Source: Methanobacterium sp.
GTDB taxonomy: Archaea; Methanobacteriota; Methanobacteria; Methanobacteriales; Methanobacteriaceae
Reading direction: 5' to 3'
DNA: 64,000 nucleotides
Assembly: GCF_038562635.1 (NCBI RefSeq)
Contig: NZ_JBCFBO010000001.1
Coordinates: forward strand, 1,466,643-1,530,642
Each line of letters starts with the position of its first letter. Position 1 is the stretch's first letter. The position numbers were made by a program, and so were the translations under genes. Under the pieces are notes generated by a model that saw only the letters and a program-made list of their open reading frames with translations, made no database searches and was not told where the DNA came from. Shown piece after piece: positions 1 through 9,228 of the stretch.

Positions 1-2
1 TT

Positions 3-515
3 GAACCCAAAATTGACACATCATGGGCAGTATGTGGAAATGCTGAAACAAAAAGTAATCTGGTTACCTCAATATTCCTTGATTTTGACCAGTTAGAAGA
101 ATTTAACTACAAAATTCAGGAAAAATACCAAAAAATACAGGAAACAGAGGTTAAATACGAGGAATACATGATGGACGATGCTGAAATAGTCCTCGTATCC
201 TATGGAATAAGCAGCAGAATATCAAGATCTGCCGTGGAAGCTGCAAGGAAGGAAGGTATAAAAGCAGGTCTTTTCAGGCCAAAGACCCTGTTCCCATTCC
301 CTGAAAAAGAACTTAAAAAAATCGCCGATTCCAAGAATCCTAAGTTCATATCTGTCGAAATGAGCAACGGGCAGATGCGTGAAGATATTAAAATGGCAAT
401 CGAATGCAAAGATGTGGAACTTGTAAACAGGATGGGTGGGAATATAATAGAACCTCGTGATGTTTTAAATAAAATAAGAGAAGTTGCTGGAGTTGAAGGA
501 AATGAAATTTCCTGA
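3..515 (+). CDS. vorB: 2-oxoisovalerate (ketoisovalerate) ferredoxin oxidoreductase alpha subunit, C-terminal part
   Basis: The frame is open from the first bases of the window, so the gene begins upstream and only about 170 residues are seen. The visible part has the C-terminal transketolase-like domain of 2-oxoacid:ferredoxin oxidoreductase alpha subunits ([15 protein letters not shown], then a segment around [13 protein letters not shown]), which sits next to the TPP-binding beta subunit. The family oxidises branched-chain 2-oxoacids to acyl-CoA with reduction of ferredoxin, or runs in reverse for amino acid synthesis in methanogens. The fused VorA follows 137 bases downstream, which fits the vor order known in Methanobacteriales. 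The substrate call rests on this neighbour rather than on active-site residues. Confidence 0.85.
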   Translation, partial: EPKIDTSWAVCGNAETKSNLVTSIFLDFDQLEEFNYKIQEKYQKIQETEVKYEEYMMDDAEIVLVSYGISSRISRSAVEAARKEGIKAGLFRPKTLFPFPEKELKKIADSKNPKFISVEMSNGQMREDIKMAIECKDVELVNRMGGNIIEPRDVLNKIREVAGVEGNEIS

Positions 516-520
516 ACATT

Positions 521-640
521 CGAAAATTGCAAATTTTCGATGTACCAAACACGAAGCCCTCGAAACTTTGTTTCAGGGCGTCAAAATTCAGAGAATTTTG
601 ACAGTGTTTGAGTACGACAAAAATATTGAAAATATTTTTG
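521..640 (+). repeat. Structured intergenic element: four hairpins, two of them inside an outer stem
   Basis: Between the vorB stop and the vorA ribosome site the DNA is almost fully self-complementary. Hairpin 1 at 521-539 has 8-bp arms (CGAAAATT/AATTTTCG). An outer stem pairs 542-552 with 604-615 and has one bulge. It encloses a GC-capped hairpin at 556-579 (GCCCT...AGGGC) and an AT hairpin at 580-602 (GTCAAAATTC/GAATTTTGAC). A fourth perfect hairpin lies at 618-640 with 10-bp arms, directly before the GGAGGGGA ribosome site. It could be an RNA-level feature of the vor transcript (processing or translation control) or a small palindromic mobile repeat. A related design is seen at 58405-58493. 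Confidence 0.6.
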
Positions 641-652
641 GAGGGGAATAAA

Positions 653-2080
653 ATGGAAGAAAAAATCATTAAAAAACCGGAGTCCATCCTCGACACATTT
701 GAGAGGAAAGGGGGCAGTGCACCCACAGCAACACATTACTGTCCAGGCTGCGGCCATGGAATTTTACACAAGCTCATTGGAGAAGCCATAGACGAGCTTG
801 AAATAGAAGATAGAGCTGTACTTATAAGTCCAGTTGGCTGCGCTGTATTTGCTTATTATTATTTTGACTGCGGAAATGTCCAGGTAGCTCACGGAAGAGC
901 TCCTGCTGTTGCAACAGGAATTACAAGGGCAGAAGATAATGCAATTGCAATGCTTTATCAAGGAGATGGAGATTTAGCTTCAATTGGGCTTAACGAAACA
1001 ATTCAAGCTGCAAACCGTGGGGAAAAAATTGCAGTCTTTTTCGTTAACAACACAGTTTATGGAATGACTGGAGGGCAGATGGCACCTACCACGCTTATTG
1101 GAGAAGTTACTGTAACCTGCCCTACTGGAAGAGATCCAAGATTTGCAGGTTACCCACTCCATATGTGCGAATTACTGGATAACCTCCAGGCACCAGTATT
1201 TATTGAAAGGGTTTCACTTTCAGATGTTAAACACATAAGAAAGGCAAAAATCGCCGTGAAAAAAGCGCTTAGAATACAGAAAGAGAACAAAGGGTATGCA
1301 TTTGTTGAATTCCTCTCACCATGTCCAACAAACCTCAGGCAAGATGCTCTCGGCGCAGAAAAATTCATCAATGAAGAGATGGAAAAAGAGTTCCCGCTTA
1401 AAAGATTTAGAGATAAAACAAAAGAAGTAGAACCTCTTTGCAGGGGTAAAAGTGACTTTTCAAAAGGATCACTCGACAAACTCTTTAATATTGGAAGTGA
1501 AAGCACAGGAGCTGCCATAAATAACCCTGATTTTGGAGAAAAACGGGTTAAAATCGCAGGATTTGGTGGCCAAGGTGTCTTAAGTATGGGTTTAACCCTT
1601 GCAGAAGCCGGGATGAAAGCACAGCACTACGTATCATATTACCCTGCCTACGGACCAGAACAAAGGGGAGGATCATCCAACTGTGCGGTAATTATCTCAG
1701 GTGAAGTAATAGGTTCTCCTGTAGTTAATGAAGTTGATGTTCTTGTAGCTCTAAATAAACCTTCACTGGAAGAATTCGTAGATGAAGTAAAAGATGGCGG
1801 TTTAATTATCTATGATTCATCAATAGGGTACTTTAAAGCTCCTGAAGGTATTGAATCAATTTCTGTTCCTGCATTTAAGATTGCAAAAGAACATGGCGTT
1901 AAAAGAGCAGGCAATACTGTCTTACTCGGGGTTTTAATGGCTCTTGGACATACTGAACTTCCGGAAGAAGTGTTTAAAGACGCCATAAAACATACCTTCT
2001 CTAAAAAGCCGAAATTGATTCCAGTTAACCTTGAAATACTTGAAGCTGGGGCAAAATGGGCCAGAGATAATTTAAGCTGA
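653..2080 (+). CDS. vorA: Ketoisovalerate ferredoxin oxidoreductase, fused beta (TPP) and gamma subunits
   Basis: This 475-residue protein starts at the ATG at 653, 6 bases after GGAGGGG; an upstream in-frame start would read through the hairpin element. Residues about 40-230 form the TPP-binding beta domain with [13 protein letters not shown], the GDGD motif and [11 protein letters not shown]. Residues about 295-470 form the gamma (POR) domain with [11 protein letters not shown] and the [11 protein letters not shown] motif that contacts CoA. The fused length of about 475-480 is usual for VorA of Methanobacteriales. The enzyme makes or uses branched 2-oxoacids with ferredoxin as electron carrier in the cytoplasm. 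T-rich DNA follows the stop. Confidence 0.9.
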   Translation: MEEKIIKKPESILDTFERKGGSAPTATHYCPGCGHGILHKLIGEAIDELEIEDRAVLISPVGCAVFAYYYFDCGNVQVAHGRAPAVATGITRAEDNAIAMLYQGDGDLASIGLNETIQAANRGEKIAVFFVNNTVYGMTGGQMAPTTLIGEVTVTCPTGRDPRFAGYPLHMCELLDNLQAPVFIERVSLSDVKHIRKAKIAVKKALRIQKENKGYAFVEFLSPCPTNLRQDALGAEKFINEEMEKEFPLKRFRDKTKEVEPLCRGKSDFSKGSLDKLFNIGSESTGAAINNPDFGEKRVKIAGFGGQGVLSMGLTLAEAGMKAQHYVSYYPAYGPEQRGGSSNCAVIISGEVIGSPVVNEVDVLVALNKPSLEEFVDEVKDGGLIIYDSSIGYFKAPEGIESISVPAFKIAKEHGVKRAGNTVLLGVLMALGHTELPEEVFKDAIKHTFSKKPKLIPVNLEILEAGAKWARDNLS

Positions 2081-2081
2081 A

Positions 2082-2115
2082 ATTTAATTCCTTTTTTTCT
2101 TTTTATATTTATTTT
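2082..2115 (+). terminator. T-rich archaeal terminator after vorA
   Basis: The plus strand after the vorA stop has runs of 7 and 5 T within 30 bases and no clear hairpin, the usual form of U-rich archaeal termination. It separates vor from the next oxidoreductase pair. Confidence 0.5.
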
Positions 2116-2275
2116 ATTGAAATAAAAATTAAGTTAACCTTTTTGAAACTGCTATTTTTAGATTCCTCAGGTTTAAACCTTACAAATAAGGTAAATGCCA
2201 AAACTTAAGTAAAATTCAACCAATATATATTTACGATAAACTGTATGAATCTTATTATTTAAGTGGTGATAAACC

Positions 2276-3994
2276 ATGTCTGAATCGTTAAAAGAAGGTG
2301 TTTCCCTAGTCCTGTGTGGTGAGGCAGGGCAGGGAATACAAACAGTCGAAGAGATACTGGTGCAGGCAGTCAAACTTGGAGGATACAATGTTTTCTCCTC
2401 AAAAGAATACATGTCGCGAATAAGAGGTGGAGAAAACTCCACTGAAATAAGGGTATCCTCAAACAGGGTAGTGGCTTATGTTAACAGGATAGACATCCTA
2501 ATTGCAATCAGCAGAGGAGCTATAGATCACCTTAAAGATAGAATATCTGATGATACCATCATAATGGGAGATGAAGATACTTTAAAAGATATAGAAATGG
2601 CGTCCCTTATAAAAGTCCCATTTTTAAAAACTGCTAAGGCCATTGGAGGACCCATATTCGCAAATGTTATTGCTGCAGGTGCGCTCTCAAGAATCTTAAA
2701 TATTGACAAGGAAATATTTGATGAATGTATAACTGCCATGTTTGGAAGAAAAGGCGAAAAAATACTTCAAGGCGACCTTAAAGCTGGAGAAGAAGGTTAT
2801 AAAGTTGGAGAAGACATTATACAGTCTGGGAAATTTAACATTAACATCAAAAAAGACCCTCAGATACGAGATGAGCTTTTATTAAACGGTACAGAAGTAG
2901 TAGGTTTTGGCTGCATTGCAGGGGGATGTAAATTCATGTCCTCGTATCCTATGACTCCTTCTACTCCACTTCAAACTTTCATTGCAGGAAATTCCGCAGA
3001 ATTTGGCATGATTTTTGAACAGGCTGAAGATGAAATAGCTGCAATAAACATGGGATTAGGAGCATCTTATGCCGGTGCAAGATCAGTTGTAGCGACTTCT
3101 GGAAGTGGTTTTGCACTCATGAGCGAAGCTGTGGGGTTATCCGGGATGATTGAAACTCCCATAGTTATATACCTTGCCCAGCGCCCAGGCCCTGCAGTTG
3201 GGCTGCCTACACGAACTGCACAGGAAGATCTTAAACTTGCCCTTTATTCTGCCCCCGGTGAAACTCCAAAGGCCATATTTGCACCTGGAAAATTTGAAGA
3301 TGCATTTTATTTAACACACCATGCATTTAACCTCGCAGAAAAGCACCAAATCCCTGTTTTTATACTCTCCGACCAGTATTTTGCAGACATATACTACAAT
3401 TTACCTGACCTTAACCTGGATGAAGTAAAATTCCAGAAATATATTGTCAAAACAGATGAAAATTACAAAAGATATGAACTAACTGAGGATGGAATATCTC
3501 CACGAGGAGTTCCCGGATACGGGGAAGGACTTGTAGTTGTCGATTCAGATGAACACGATGAAGAAGGCCACATAACAGAAGACCTCGATTTAAGGAACAT
3601 GATGGTAGAAAAGCGCCTGTATAAAAAACTTAAAGGAATCGAAGCAGATGTGATTCCACCAGAACTTATAGGACCTTCAGACTATGATGTTCTAGCCATA
3701 GGTTGGGGCTCTACATACGGCGCCATAAAAGAGGCATTAGATAACCTGAAAAATGATAAAATTGCATTTTTATATTTTAAACAGGTTTATCCACTACACA
3801 GGGAAACTAAAAGTTACCTTGAAAAAGCTAAAAAAACAGTTATTTTTGAAAATAATGCCAATGGGCAGTTTGCAAATCTCATAAAAATGGAAACTGGTTT
3901 TGAAATTGATGAAAAATCATTGAAATATAATGGAATGCCTTTTTCAGTTGAAGAAATTACAGAAACCTTAAAAGACATAAGGGAGCTGTTATAA
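2276..3994 (+). CDS. 2-oxoacid:ferredoxin oxidoreductase, fused gamma-alpha subunit
   Basis: The 572-residue protein starts with a gamma domain (residues 8-190, [25 protein letters not shown]) joined to an alpha domain (about 205-572). The alpha part carries SSYPMTPST, a variant of the YPITP motif typical of KorA-type fused gamma-alpha chains, and a C-terminal transketolase-like part ([17 protein letters not shown]). The family converts 2-oxoacids to acyl-CoA with ferredoxin. The start follows GTGGTGATAAACC. The last base of its TAA stop overlaps the ATG of the beta gene, so the two are translationally coupled. No delta ferredoxin subunit is encoded beside it. The substrate is unknown; 2-oxoglutarate or a broad 2-oxoacid range is possible. 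Confidence 0.85.
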   Translation: MSESLKEGVSLVLCGEAGQGIQTVEEILVQAVKLGGYNVFSSKEYMSRIRGGENSTEIRVSSNRVVAYVNRIDILIAISRGAIDHLKDRISDDTIIMGDEDTLKDIEMASLIKVPFLKTAKAIGGPIFANVIAAGALSRILNIDKEIFDECITAMFGRKGEKILQGDLKAGEEGYKVGEDIIQSGKFNINIKKDPQIRDELLLNGTEVVGFGCIAGGCKFMSSYPMTPSTPLQTFIAGNSAEFGMIFEQAEDEIAAINMGLGASYAGARSVVATSGSGFALMSEAVGLSGMIETPIVIYLAQRPGPAVGLPTRTAQEDLKLALYSAPGETPKAIFAPGKFEDAFYLTHHAFNLAEKHQIPVFILSDQYFADIYYNLPDLNLDEVKFQKYIVKTDENYKRYELTEDGISPRGVPGYGEGLVVVDSDEHDEEGHITEDLDLRNMMVEKRLYKKLKGIEADVIPPELIGPSDYDVLAIGWGSTYGAIKEALDNLKNDKIAFLYFKQVYPLHRETKSYLEKAKKTVIFENNANGQFANLIKMETGFEIDEKSLKYNGMPFSVEEITETLKDIRELL

Positions 3995-4860
3995 TGGATC
4001 CAAAAGTCTTTGATGTTCAAAATGCAGATGTTGCGTGGTGTCCTGGTTGTGGGGACTTTTCAATTCTCAGGACATTAAAAATGGCCCTTGCTGAGCTTGA
4101 AATCGATCCCAGTGAGCTTGTACTTGTATCTGGAATTGGTCAAGCGGGAAAACTTCCCCACTACCTTAAATCCAACACATATAACAGCCTTCACGGCAGG
4201 GCAGCTTCTCCTGCAACTGCAATAAAGGCTGTAAATAAGGGCCTTAAAGTGATAGTTACAACCGGTGATGGGGATATGTATGGGGAAGGTGGAAACCATT
4301 TCATGCACACAATCCGCCGAAATCCAGATATAACTACTATAGTACACAACAACATGGTTTACGGGTTGACCAAAGGTCAAGCCTCCCCAACAACCCAGAA
4401 AGATTTTAAAACGCCACTGCAGGTTGAAGGAGTATCTTTAGAACCTTTTAATCCACTATCTATTGCAATTGGCCTTGATGCATCTTTTGTAGCCAGGACA
4501 TTTGCAGGAGATATGAACCATATGAAGGAAATCTTTAAAAAAGCAATCGAACACAAAGGATACTCACTAGTTGATGTATTCCAGCCTTGTGTTACATATA
4601 ACAAAATAAATACATTCAAATGGTTTAAAGAAAATGTTTACTATCTTGATGACTCATATGATCCCCACGACAGGAGTGAAGCCTTCAAAAAAGCCATAGA
4701 ATATCTTAAATTCCCACTGGGAGTTTTATACATTAATCCTAATAAAACACCTTACGAAGATATTTTAACTGTTTATAATGAAGAAGAAACTCCTTTATAT
4801 AAAAGAGATGTGGATATGGATAAATTAAAGGATCTCATTGAATCAAAACGAAAAATCTAA
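3994..4860 (+). CDS. 2-oxoacid:ferredoxin oxidoreductase beta subunit
   Basis: This is the 288-residue partner of the fused gamma-alpha chain, with a TPP- and 4Fe-4S-binding fold. Visible motifs are [12 protein letters not shown] near residue 10, the GDGD metal/TPP motif near residue 90, and [12 protein letters not shown]. The C-terminal part ([14 protein letters not shown]) is typical of KorB-like beta chains. It overlaps its partner by one base (TAATG). A cytoplasmic two-subunit enzyme passing electrons to ferredoxin is expected. Confidence 0.87.
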   Translation: MDPKVFDVQNADVAWCPGCGDFSILRTLKMALAELEIDPSELVLVSGIGQAGKLPHYLKSNTYNSLHGRAASPATAIKAVNKGLKVIVTTGDGDMYGEGGNHFMHTIRRNPDITTIVHNNMVYGLTKGQASPTTQKDFKTPLQVEGVSLEPFNPLSIAIGLDASFVARTFAGDMNHMKEIFKKAIEHKGYSLVDVFQPCVTYNKINTFKWFKENVYYLDDSYDPHDRSEAFKKAIEYLKFPLGVLYINPNKTPYEDILTVYNEEETPLYKRDVDMDKLKDLIESKRKI

Positions 4861-4888
4861 CCATTAACTTCATTTTTGGAGCAATTCA

Positions 4889-5782
4889 ATGAAGATAGGT
4901 TACACTGCATTAAACTGGACAATAGGATGCAATGGAGCCAAAACACTTCGCTTAAAATCATATTCACACCAAAAATTTATTGAAACCGCGAGAAACAATT
5001 TAAACTGTCTTTTAACAATGTTAAAATTTAATGTTGAAAATAATTTACTCTTTTTCAGGATTACTTCCAGATTAATTCCCTTTGCATCCCATCCAATAAT
5101 GGATTTTGATTGGAAAGAGTATTTTAAAGATAATTTTAATGAAATAAGCGAATTTATCCATGAAAATGGCATAAGGATTTCAATGCACCCTGGGCAATTT
5201 GTTGTAATTAATTCTAAGGACCCTAAAGTTTTTGAAAGAGGCTTAAATGAACTTAAATATCACAGCGAAGTTCTTGACATTTTAAACCTTAACAGCACCG
5301 CCAAAATGCAGGTACATGTTGGGGGAGTTTACAACGATAAAGAAAAAAGCATGGAAAGGTTTATAGAACGATACAAAAGCTTGGATAAAAATATAAAAAG
5401 AAGACTTGTCATTGAAAATGACGAGAAAAGTTATAAACTTTCAGAATGTCTGGAAATAAGTAATCAAACTAAAATTCCTGTTTTATTTGATTATTTTCAT
5501 CATGAACTCAATAACACTGACGAAGACCTCGAAGGATGTTTTGAGAACTTTACAAAAACATGGAAAACTAAAGATGGATTGCCTTTAGTTGATTACAGCT
5601 CCCAAAATCTGGAGAAAGCTAAAGGGACTCATATAGAATCAATAGATATAGACCATTTTAAAAATTTTTTAAAAGAAACACAAAATTTTGATTTTGATAT
5701 AATGCTTGAGATAAAAGATAAAGAAGCGATCGCTTTAAAGGCTGCAGATATTTTGAAATATGATAAACGGTTTAATAAATAG
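4889..5782 (+). CDS. uvsE: UV DNA damage endonuclease (UvdE/UvsE family)
   Basis: The 297-residue protein matches the UVDE TIM-barrel family across its length: start MKIGYTALNWTIG, ISMHPGQFVVI, QVHVGGVYNDK, VIENDEKSY, then FDYFHHELN. The histidines and glutamates in these blocks are the metal-binding set. The enzyme nicks DNA 5' of pyrimidine dimers and other lesions in a photolyase-independent repair path. The ATG has GGAG 8 bases upstream. It lies 28 bases after the oxidoreductase beta gene and may be co-transcribed, but a functional link is unlikely. Confidence 0.9.
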   Translation: MKIGYTALNWTIGCNGAKTLRLKSYSHQKFIETARNNLNCLLTMLKFNVENNLLFFRITSRLIPFASHPIMDFDWKEYFKDNFNEISEFIHENGIRISMHPGQFVVINSKDPKVFERGLNELKYHSEVLDILNLNSTAKMQVHVGGVYNDKEKSMERFIERYKSLDKNIKRRLVIENDEKSYKLSECLEISNQTKIPVLFDYFHHELNNTDEDLEGCFENFTKTWKTKDGLPLVDYSSQNLEKAKGTHIESIDIDHFKNFLKETQNFDFDIMLEIKDKEAIALKAADILKYDKRFNK

Positions 5783-5824
5783 AATAAAAATGGAAAATAT
5801 GCAAATATATTCACTCCAAAAAAT

Positions 5825-6985
5825 CTACAAATCTTCAGCGTTTTCTAATTGCTCCAGAACATATTCCCTGATTTTTCCAGGACCTGGCAGTTCTTGAATA
5901 ACTTTACTGCTTTCTATCATGGGATAAATAATGTCTTCATATCTTCCACCACATTCACATATTTCAGATTCTTTTTTGAAAGGCAAAATTAAGTCTTTAC
6001 CACATTTTAAACATCTGAGGACCCTTTTTGCCCCAGAAAATTTACCCCTTTTAGCCACGGGTTCCCCGTTCAGCTCCACTATGTCCATGGAAAAGTCAAC
6101 AACCGGTGCATTACTGATGGATGTCCCAATTCCGTAGCCGTCTACCAGTTTATTAAGACTTTGCAGGTCATTTTCCTGAATTCCGCCACTAACAAAAAAT
6201 TTAATGTTTGTGAAACCTCTTAAGTCCAGTTCCCATCTCGCTTCTTCGAGAATACGGTAAAAATCCCCCCGTCTTGAAGAAGGGGTGTCAAAACGTACTG
6301 CATAAAGTTTTTCCCCCATTGCTTCTGCAACGTTCAAACATTCGAACTTTTCATCGTTGAATGTATCAATAAGTGCCACTCGATTGACACCGGGATCTAT
6401 AACCTCATCAAAAGCTTTTATGGATTCTACAGTAGAACCAATGCAGAGTATCATGGCGTGAGGAATGGTTCCTAAAGGGTCTTCCCCTATGATTTCTCCA
6501 CTTTTGATGACTGAAACCCCGTCGCATCCCCCAATATAAGCACTTCTTTCTATCATAGGTGCAATTACAGGATGCATCCTCCGAGCGCCGAAACTCATTA
6601 CCAAGCGTTCCCCTGCCAGTTTTTTATACCTCGCAGCTTTAGTTGCAATGCCTGTGGCCTGACATAAAAGTCCCAGTATGGCAGTTTCATAAACACAGAA
6701 ATCCTGATAGCTGCCTTCTATTTCCAGCACCGGCTGGTCAGGATAGAAAATTGTTCCTTCCTTCATGGCCCTTACATTTACAGGCAGGTCTTTCAAAAGG
6801 TTAATAACTTCTTCTAAACCTGCTAAAACTGCCCATTCATACCCTTCAGGTAAACTTTTGGCAGCAAATTCTGCTTTAACCCTGCAGTTAACGTCTTTCT
6901 GTTTAAAAATTTCCAGAGTCCTGTTAAAATATATATCAGTGACCTTACCATCTATAATTTCCTTTTCTTCAGCAATATGAAACAT
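5825..6985 (-). CDS. pncB: Nicotinate phosphoribosyltransferase
   Basis: The product of about 386 residues belongs to the NAPRTase family, which makes nicotinate mononucleotide from nicotinate and PRPP (NAD salvage). Family blocks include FGARRMHP, YIGGCDGVS, ALIDTFNDEKFE, VRFDTPSSRRGDF, FFVSGGIQEND and YGIGTS. The C-terminal end adds a possible zinc ribbon with two Cys pairs (CLKCGKD and CECGG). An upstream TTG at 6997 is in frame, but GGTGG sits 5 bases before the ATG at 6985, so that start is chosen. It complements the de novo nadA-nadX genes near 24-25.7 kb. It ends only 42 bases from the convergent endonuclease gene. Confidence 0.9.
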   Translation of the reverse strand: MFHIAEEKEIIDGKVTDIYFNRTLEIFKQKDVNCRVKAEFAAKSLPEGYEWAVLAGLEEVINLLKDLPVNVRAMKEGTIFYPDQPVLEIEGSYQDFCVYETAILGLLCQATGIATKAARYKKLAGERLVMSFGARRMHPVIAPMIERSAYIGGCDGVSVIKSGEIIGEDPLGTIPHAMILCIGSTVESIKAFDEVIDPGVNRVALIDTFNDEKFECLNVAEAMGEKLYAVRFDTPSSRRGDFYRILEEARWELDLRGFTNIKFFVSGGIQENDLQSLNKLVDGYGIGTSISNAPVVDFSMDIVELNGEPVAKRGKFSGAKRVLRCLKCGKDLILPFKKESEICECGGRYEDIIYPMIESSKVIQELPGPGKIREYVLEQLENAEDL

Positions 6986-7575
6986 AAATTCCACCAAACC
7001 AGTGCAATAATTATAACGTTTTTTAATTTATTTGAGTTTAAACATCTTAAAGATAAATATTTAAATTTATGCCACTTAAAGGTTAATCCTCGACTCTTCA
7101 AAATATCAGTTATTGTAGGTCCCCAATTACGAATAATCAAACCCAAACACATGAACAGTATGTAAAAAACAAATTTAATGGATATATAATTTTAACATCC
7201 ATTTTTTAGACCCATAACTATATCCGGATTATTTTTCCACCTGCTACTGCTTTTATCAGGCCAAATCGATTCACTATATGAATATACATGTTAAAACAAC
7301 TATTTAATCAATAGTAGCCTGTACATTTATTATTCAACTCATTTAATGCCCTAAATTGCTTATTTAATTATAAATTAGATTTAAGAAAGTACTGGCATAA
7401 AAGGTCAATATATATGGATTTTAAGAATAAATTCTGAAGATAAATTCAAACTAAAATATTTTCAATAAACAGTTAAATTAATCTAAAATTAAATTCAATA
7501 GTTAAATAAATCTTAATCCTTTTTTATTATATAGAAAACTTTAAATTAGATGAAAAATAATGTAGGATAAGCCAC
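6986..7575. other. AT-rich intergenic region upstream of pncB and tRNA-Met
   Basis: This stretch of 590 bases holds no reading frame with a credible ribosome site. It must carry the pncB promoter (minus strand) and the tRNA promoter (plus strand); a TTTTTATTATATAG segment at 7520-7533 is a possible TATA box for the tRNA. Nothing else is seen. Confidence 0.5.
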
Positions 7576-7685
7576 GCCGGGGTGGCTCAGTTGGTTAGAG
7601 CGCACGGCTCATAGGGTATTTAAGCAGTGCTCTGACTTTTTCCTGGGATACCGTGAGGCCGCGGGTTCGAATCCCGCCCCCGGCA
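7576..7685 (+). tRNA. Elongator tRNA-Met (CAT) with a 36-base intron
   Basis: A full cloverleaf folds: acceptor 7576-7582 (GCCGGGG) with 7678-7684 (CCCCGGC), D stem 7585-7588/7598-7601, anticodon stem 7603-7607 (CACGG) with 7651-7655 (CCGTG), T stem 7661-7665/7673-7677 around TTCGAAT, discriminator A7685. The anticodon CAT is at 7610-7612. An intron at 7614-7649 splits the loop after position 37, the standard archaeal site. Elongator rather than initiator identity comes from the G1:C72 acceptor end. CCA is not encoded. A CAT tRNA could be Ile2, but an intron in elongator tRNA-Met is known in Methanobacteriales. Confidence 0.93.
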
Positions 7686-8252
7686 TCTATCTCACAATCC
7701 AGGAGAAATTTTATTTTCTTATATAATTTTTAAATTCTAAAGATTAATTTAAAGATTCTATTTTAATATAATAAATTAAATTTTAATCTCTAAAATCAAA
7801 TCGTATGATCTATCTATTCGAAATATTAACGTATTTTTAAAAAAAATAAACTTATTTCAAAGCAAATTAAAAATAACATAAATATGGTTTTAAAGCTTAA
7901 AAAAATAGTCTTCAGGAAGTTACGGCTAATTTTGTAATTATTCAATGAGATAAATGATTTGCACTTCTTACTCTAATGAAAAGACTCCATTAATGTATAA
8001 ATATGATATAAAATCAAATATATAAACTTAAGACGTAATGTTGGACATTCTAGTAATTCAGCAGTACATCTTCATTTTAAACTTATGGACGTAATTCTTC
8101 CAGGGATACTCATTGGAATATCCAATTTTAATAAGTACTTAATTAAAATCTAAATTAATGAACCGTATAAGTGTATGCTCATGTTGGGCTTATAAAGGCA
8201 CGATCCACTACTCGTTATAAAAGAAGATTTATTTAAAATTAAGCTATTTAAA
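7686..8252. other. AT-rich intergenic region after tRNA-Met
   Basis: About 570 bases between the tRNA and the stop of the next minus-strand gene. No supported gene, long repeat or tRNA-derived direct repeat is visible. The patch 8160-8220 is somewhat richer in GC than its surroundings, but no structure could be assigned to it. Confidence 0.4.
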
Positions 8253-8385
8253 TTATATACTTTTAAGATTTATATCTGTTCTTAATATATATTTGTCAAA
8301 AAGTTTATATTCATTGTTTAATTCATTATCTAAATCAATAAACCGGTTTGATATCGATTTTATATTGTGAGCAGCGTTTTTTTTT
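8253..8385 (-). other. Probable out-of-frame continuation of the membrane protein gene
   Basis: An open frame downstream of the A9 run encodes a hydrophilic helical segment of about 40 residues that reads naturally as the true C-terminus of the 8335-9087 gene. Its own first possible starts lie inside that gene and lack a ribosome site. Either a one-base slip in the run is real (mutation or programmed slippage) or it is a sequencing error. Confidence 0.5.
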
Positions 8386-9087
8386 GCATTTATTAAGTGC
8401 GTAAATACATTTTTCTGGTTCATTATTTTCTTTATATACCACATAATATTCCATTTGCACATTATAGGTCTCAATTAATAAATTAAGAACTTCTTGAAGC
8501 ATAAGAAGGTGTGGAGTGACCTTATGATTTAATCTATTGCTATAATTTATGGTTATATTTCCCATTTCATTATTTAAATCAATTAAACTACTAATAAAGT
8601 TATCCCATCTTTCTTTTGGAATATCTACTGCTTTATCTTCAAGTTCATTTAATAAAGCATTTTTATTTAATTTTACTTTCCTGAGAGCTTTATTTTCTAA
8701 AACTTGAGTATAATCGTTTTTGGCTCCTTTTTTTAAATAGTCTGGCCTTATTAATGATTCTATCATAAGAATATCGGGATTTAAAAATTTATATAAGTTT
8801 ATAACAAACTTATCATTAATTTCATTTATTTTTGAAAATATAATCTTTGACACGGGAGCCCATAAATCATCATTACGCCTACTTAATAGCGTATCAACTA
8901 TTGTCAATGTCAAAAAAGCACCAGTAAAAACAGTTCCTAAACCTAAATAAAAATTACTTAAACTATCTTTCGTTAAGCCAAGTAAACTAAATTCAATCGA
9001 AAGAACAACTAAAATAACAATAAATAAAGTAACAAATTTTGATTTAATGAAATTATCTAAATTTAAAAAAGTTTTCTTGAATTGCAC
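8335..9087 (-). CDS. Uncharacterised two-helix membrane protein, probably frameshifted at its C-terminus
   Basis: The frame gives 250 residues from a GTG at 9087 with AAGGA 8 bases upstream. Two hydrophobic helices lie near residues 18-38 and 46-66, followed by a charged helical cytoplasmic part (about 70-250). No family is recognised. The frame ends in a Lys/Cys-rich tail just after a run of nine A on the coding strand (8377-8385). Shifting frame there extends the protein by about 40 residues (SISNRFIDLDNELNNEY and on) to a stop at 8253, of the same helical character as the rest. It lies beside the DUF4062 gene on the same strand; a membrane effector or accessory role is only a guess. Confidence 0.6.
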   Translation of the reverse strand: MQFKKTFLNLDNFIKSKFVTLFIVILVVLSIEFSLLGLTKDSLSNFYLGLGTVFTGAFLTLTIVDTLLSRRNDDLWAPVSKIIFSKINEINDKFVINLYKFLNPDILMIESLIRPDYLKKGAKNDYTQVLENKALRKVKLNKNALLNELEDKAVDIPKERWDNFISSLIDLNNEMGNITINYSNRLNHKVTPHLLMLQEVLNLLIETYNVQMEYYVVYKENNEPEKCIYALNKCKKKRCSQYKIDIKPVY

Positions 9088-9228
9088 TTAAACATTCCTT
9101 CTTTTAGCTTTATAAAGTGATTTATGGATATTGTCAATATAAACATTATTTTTATATCAAAATGGCAGTTGGATCAAGATAGAAAACAGAACACTAAAAA
9201 TAAGAATATAACTCTGTTTATAGAGTAA

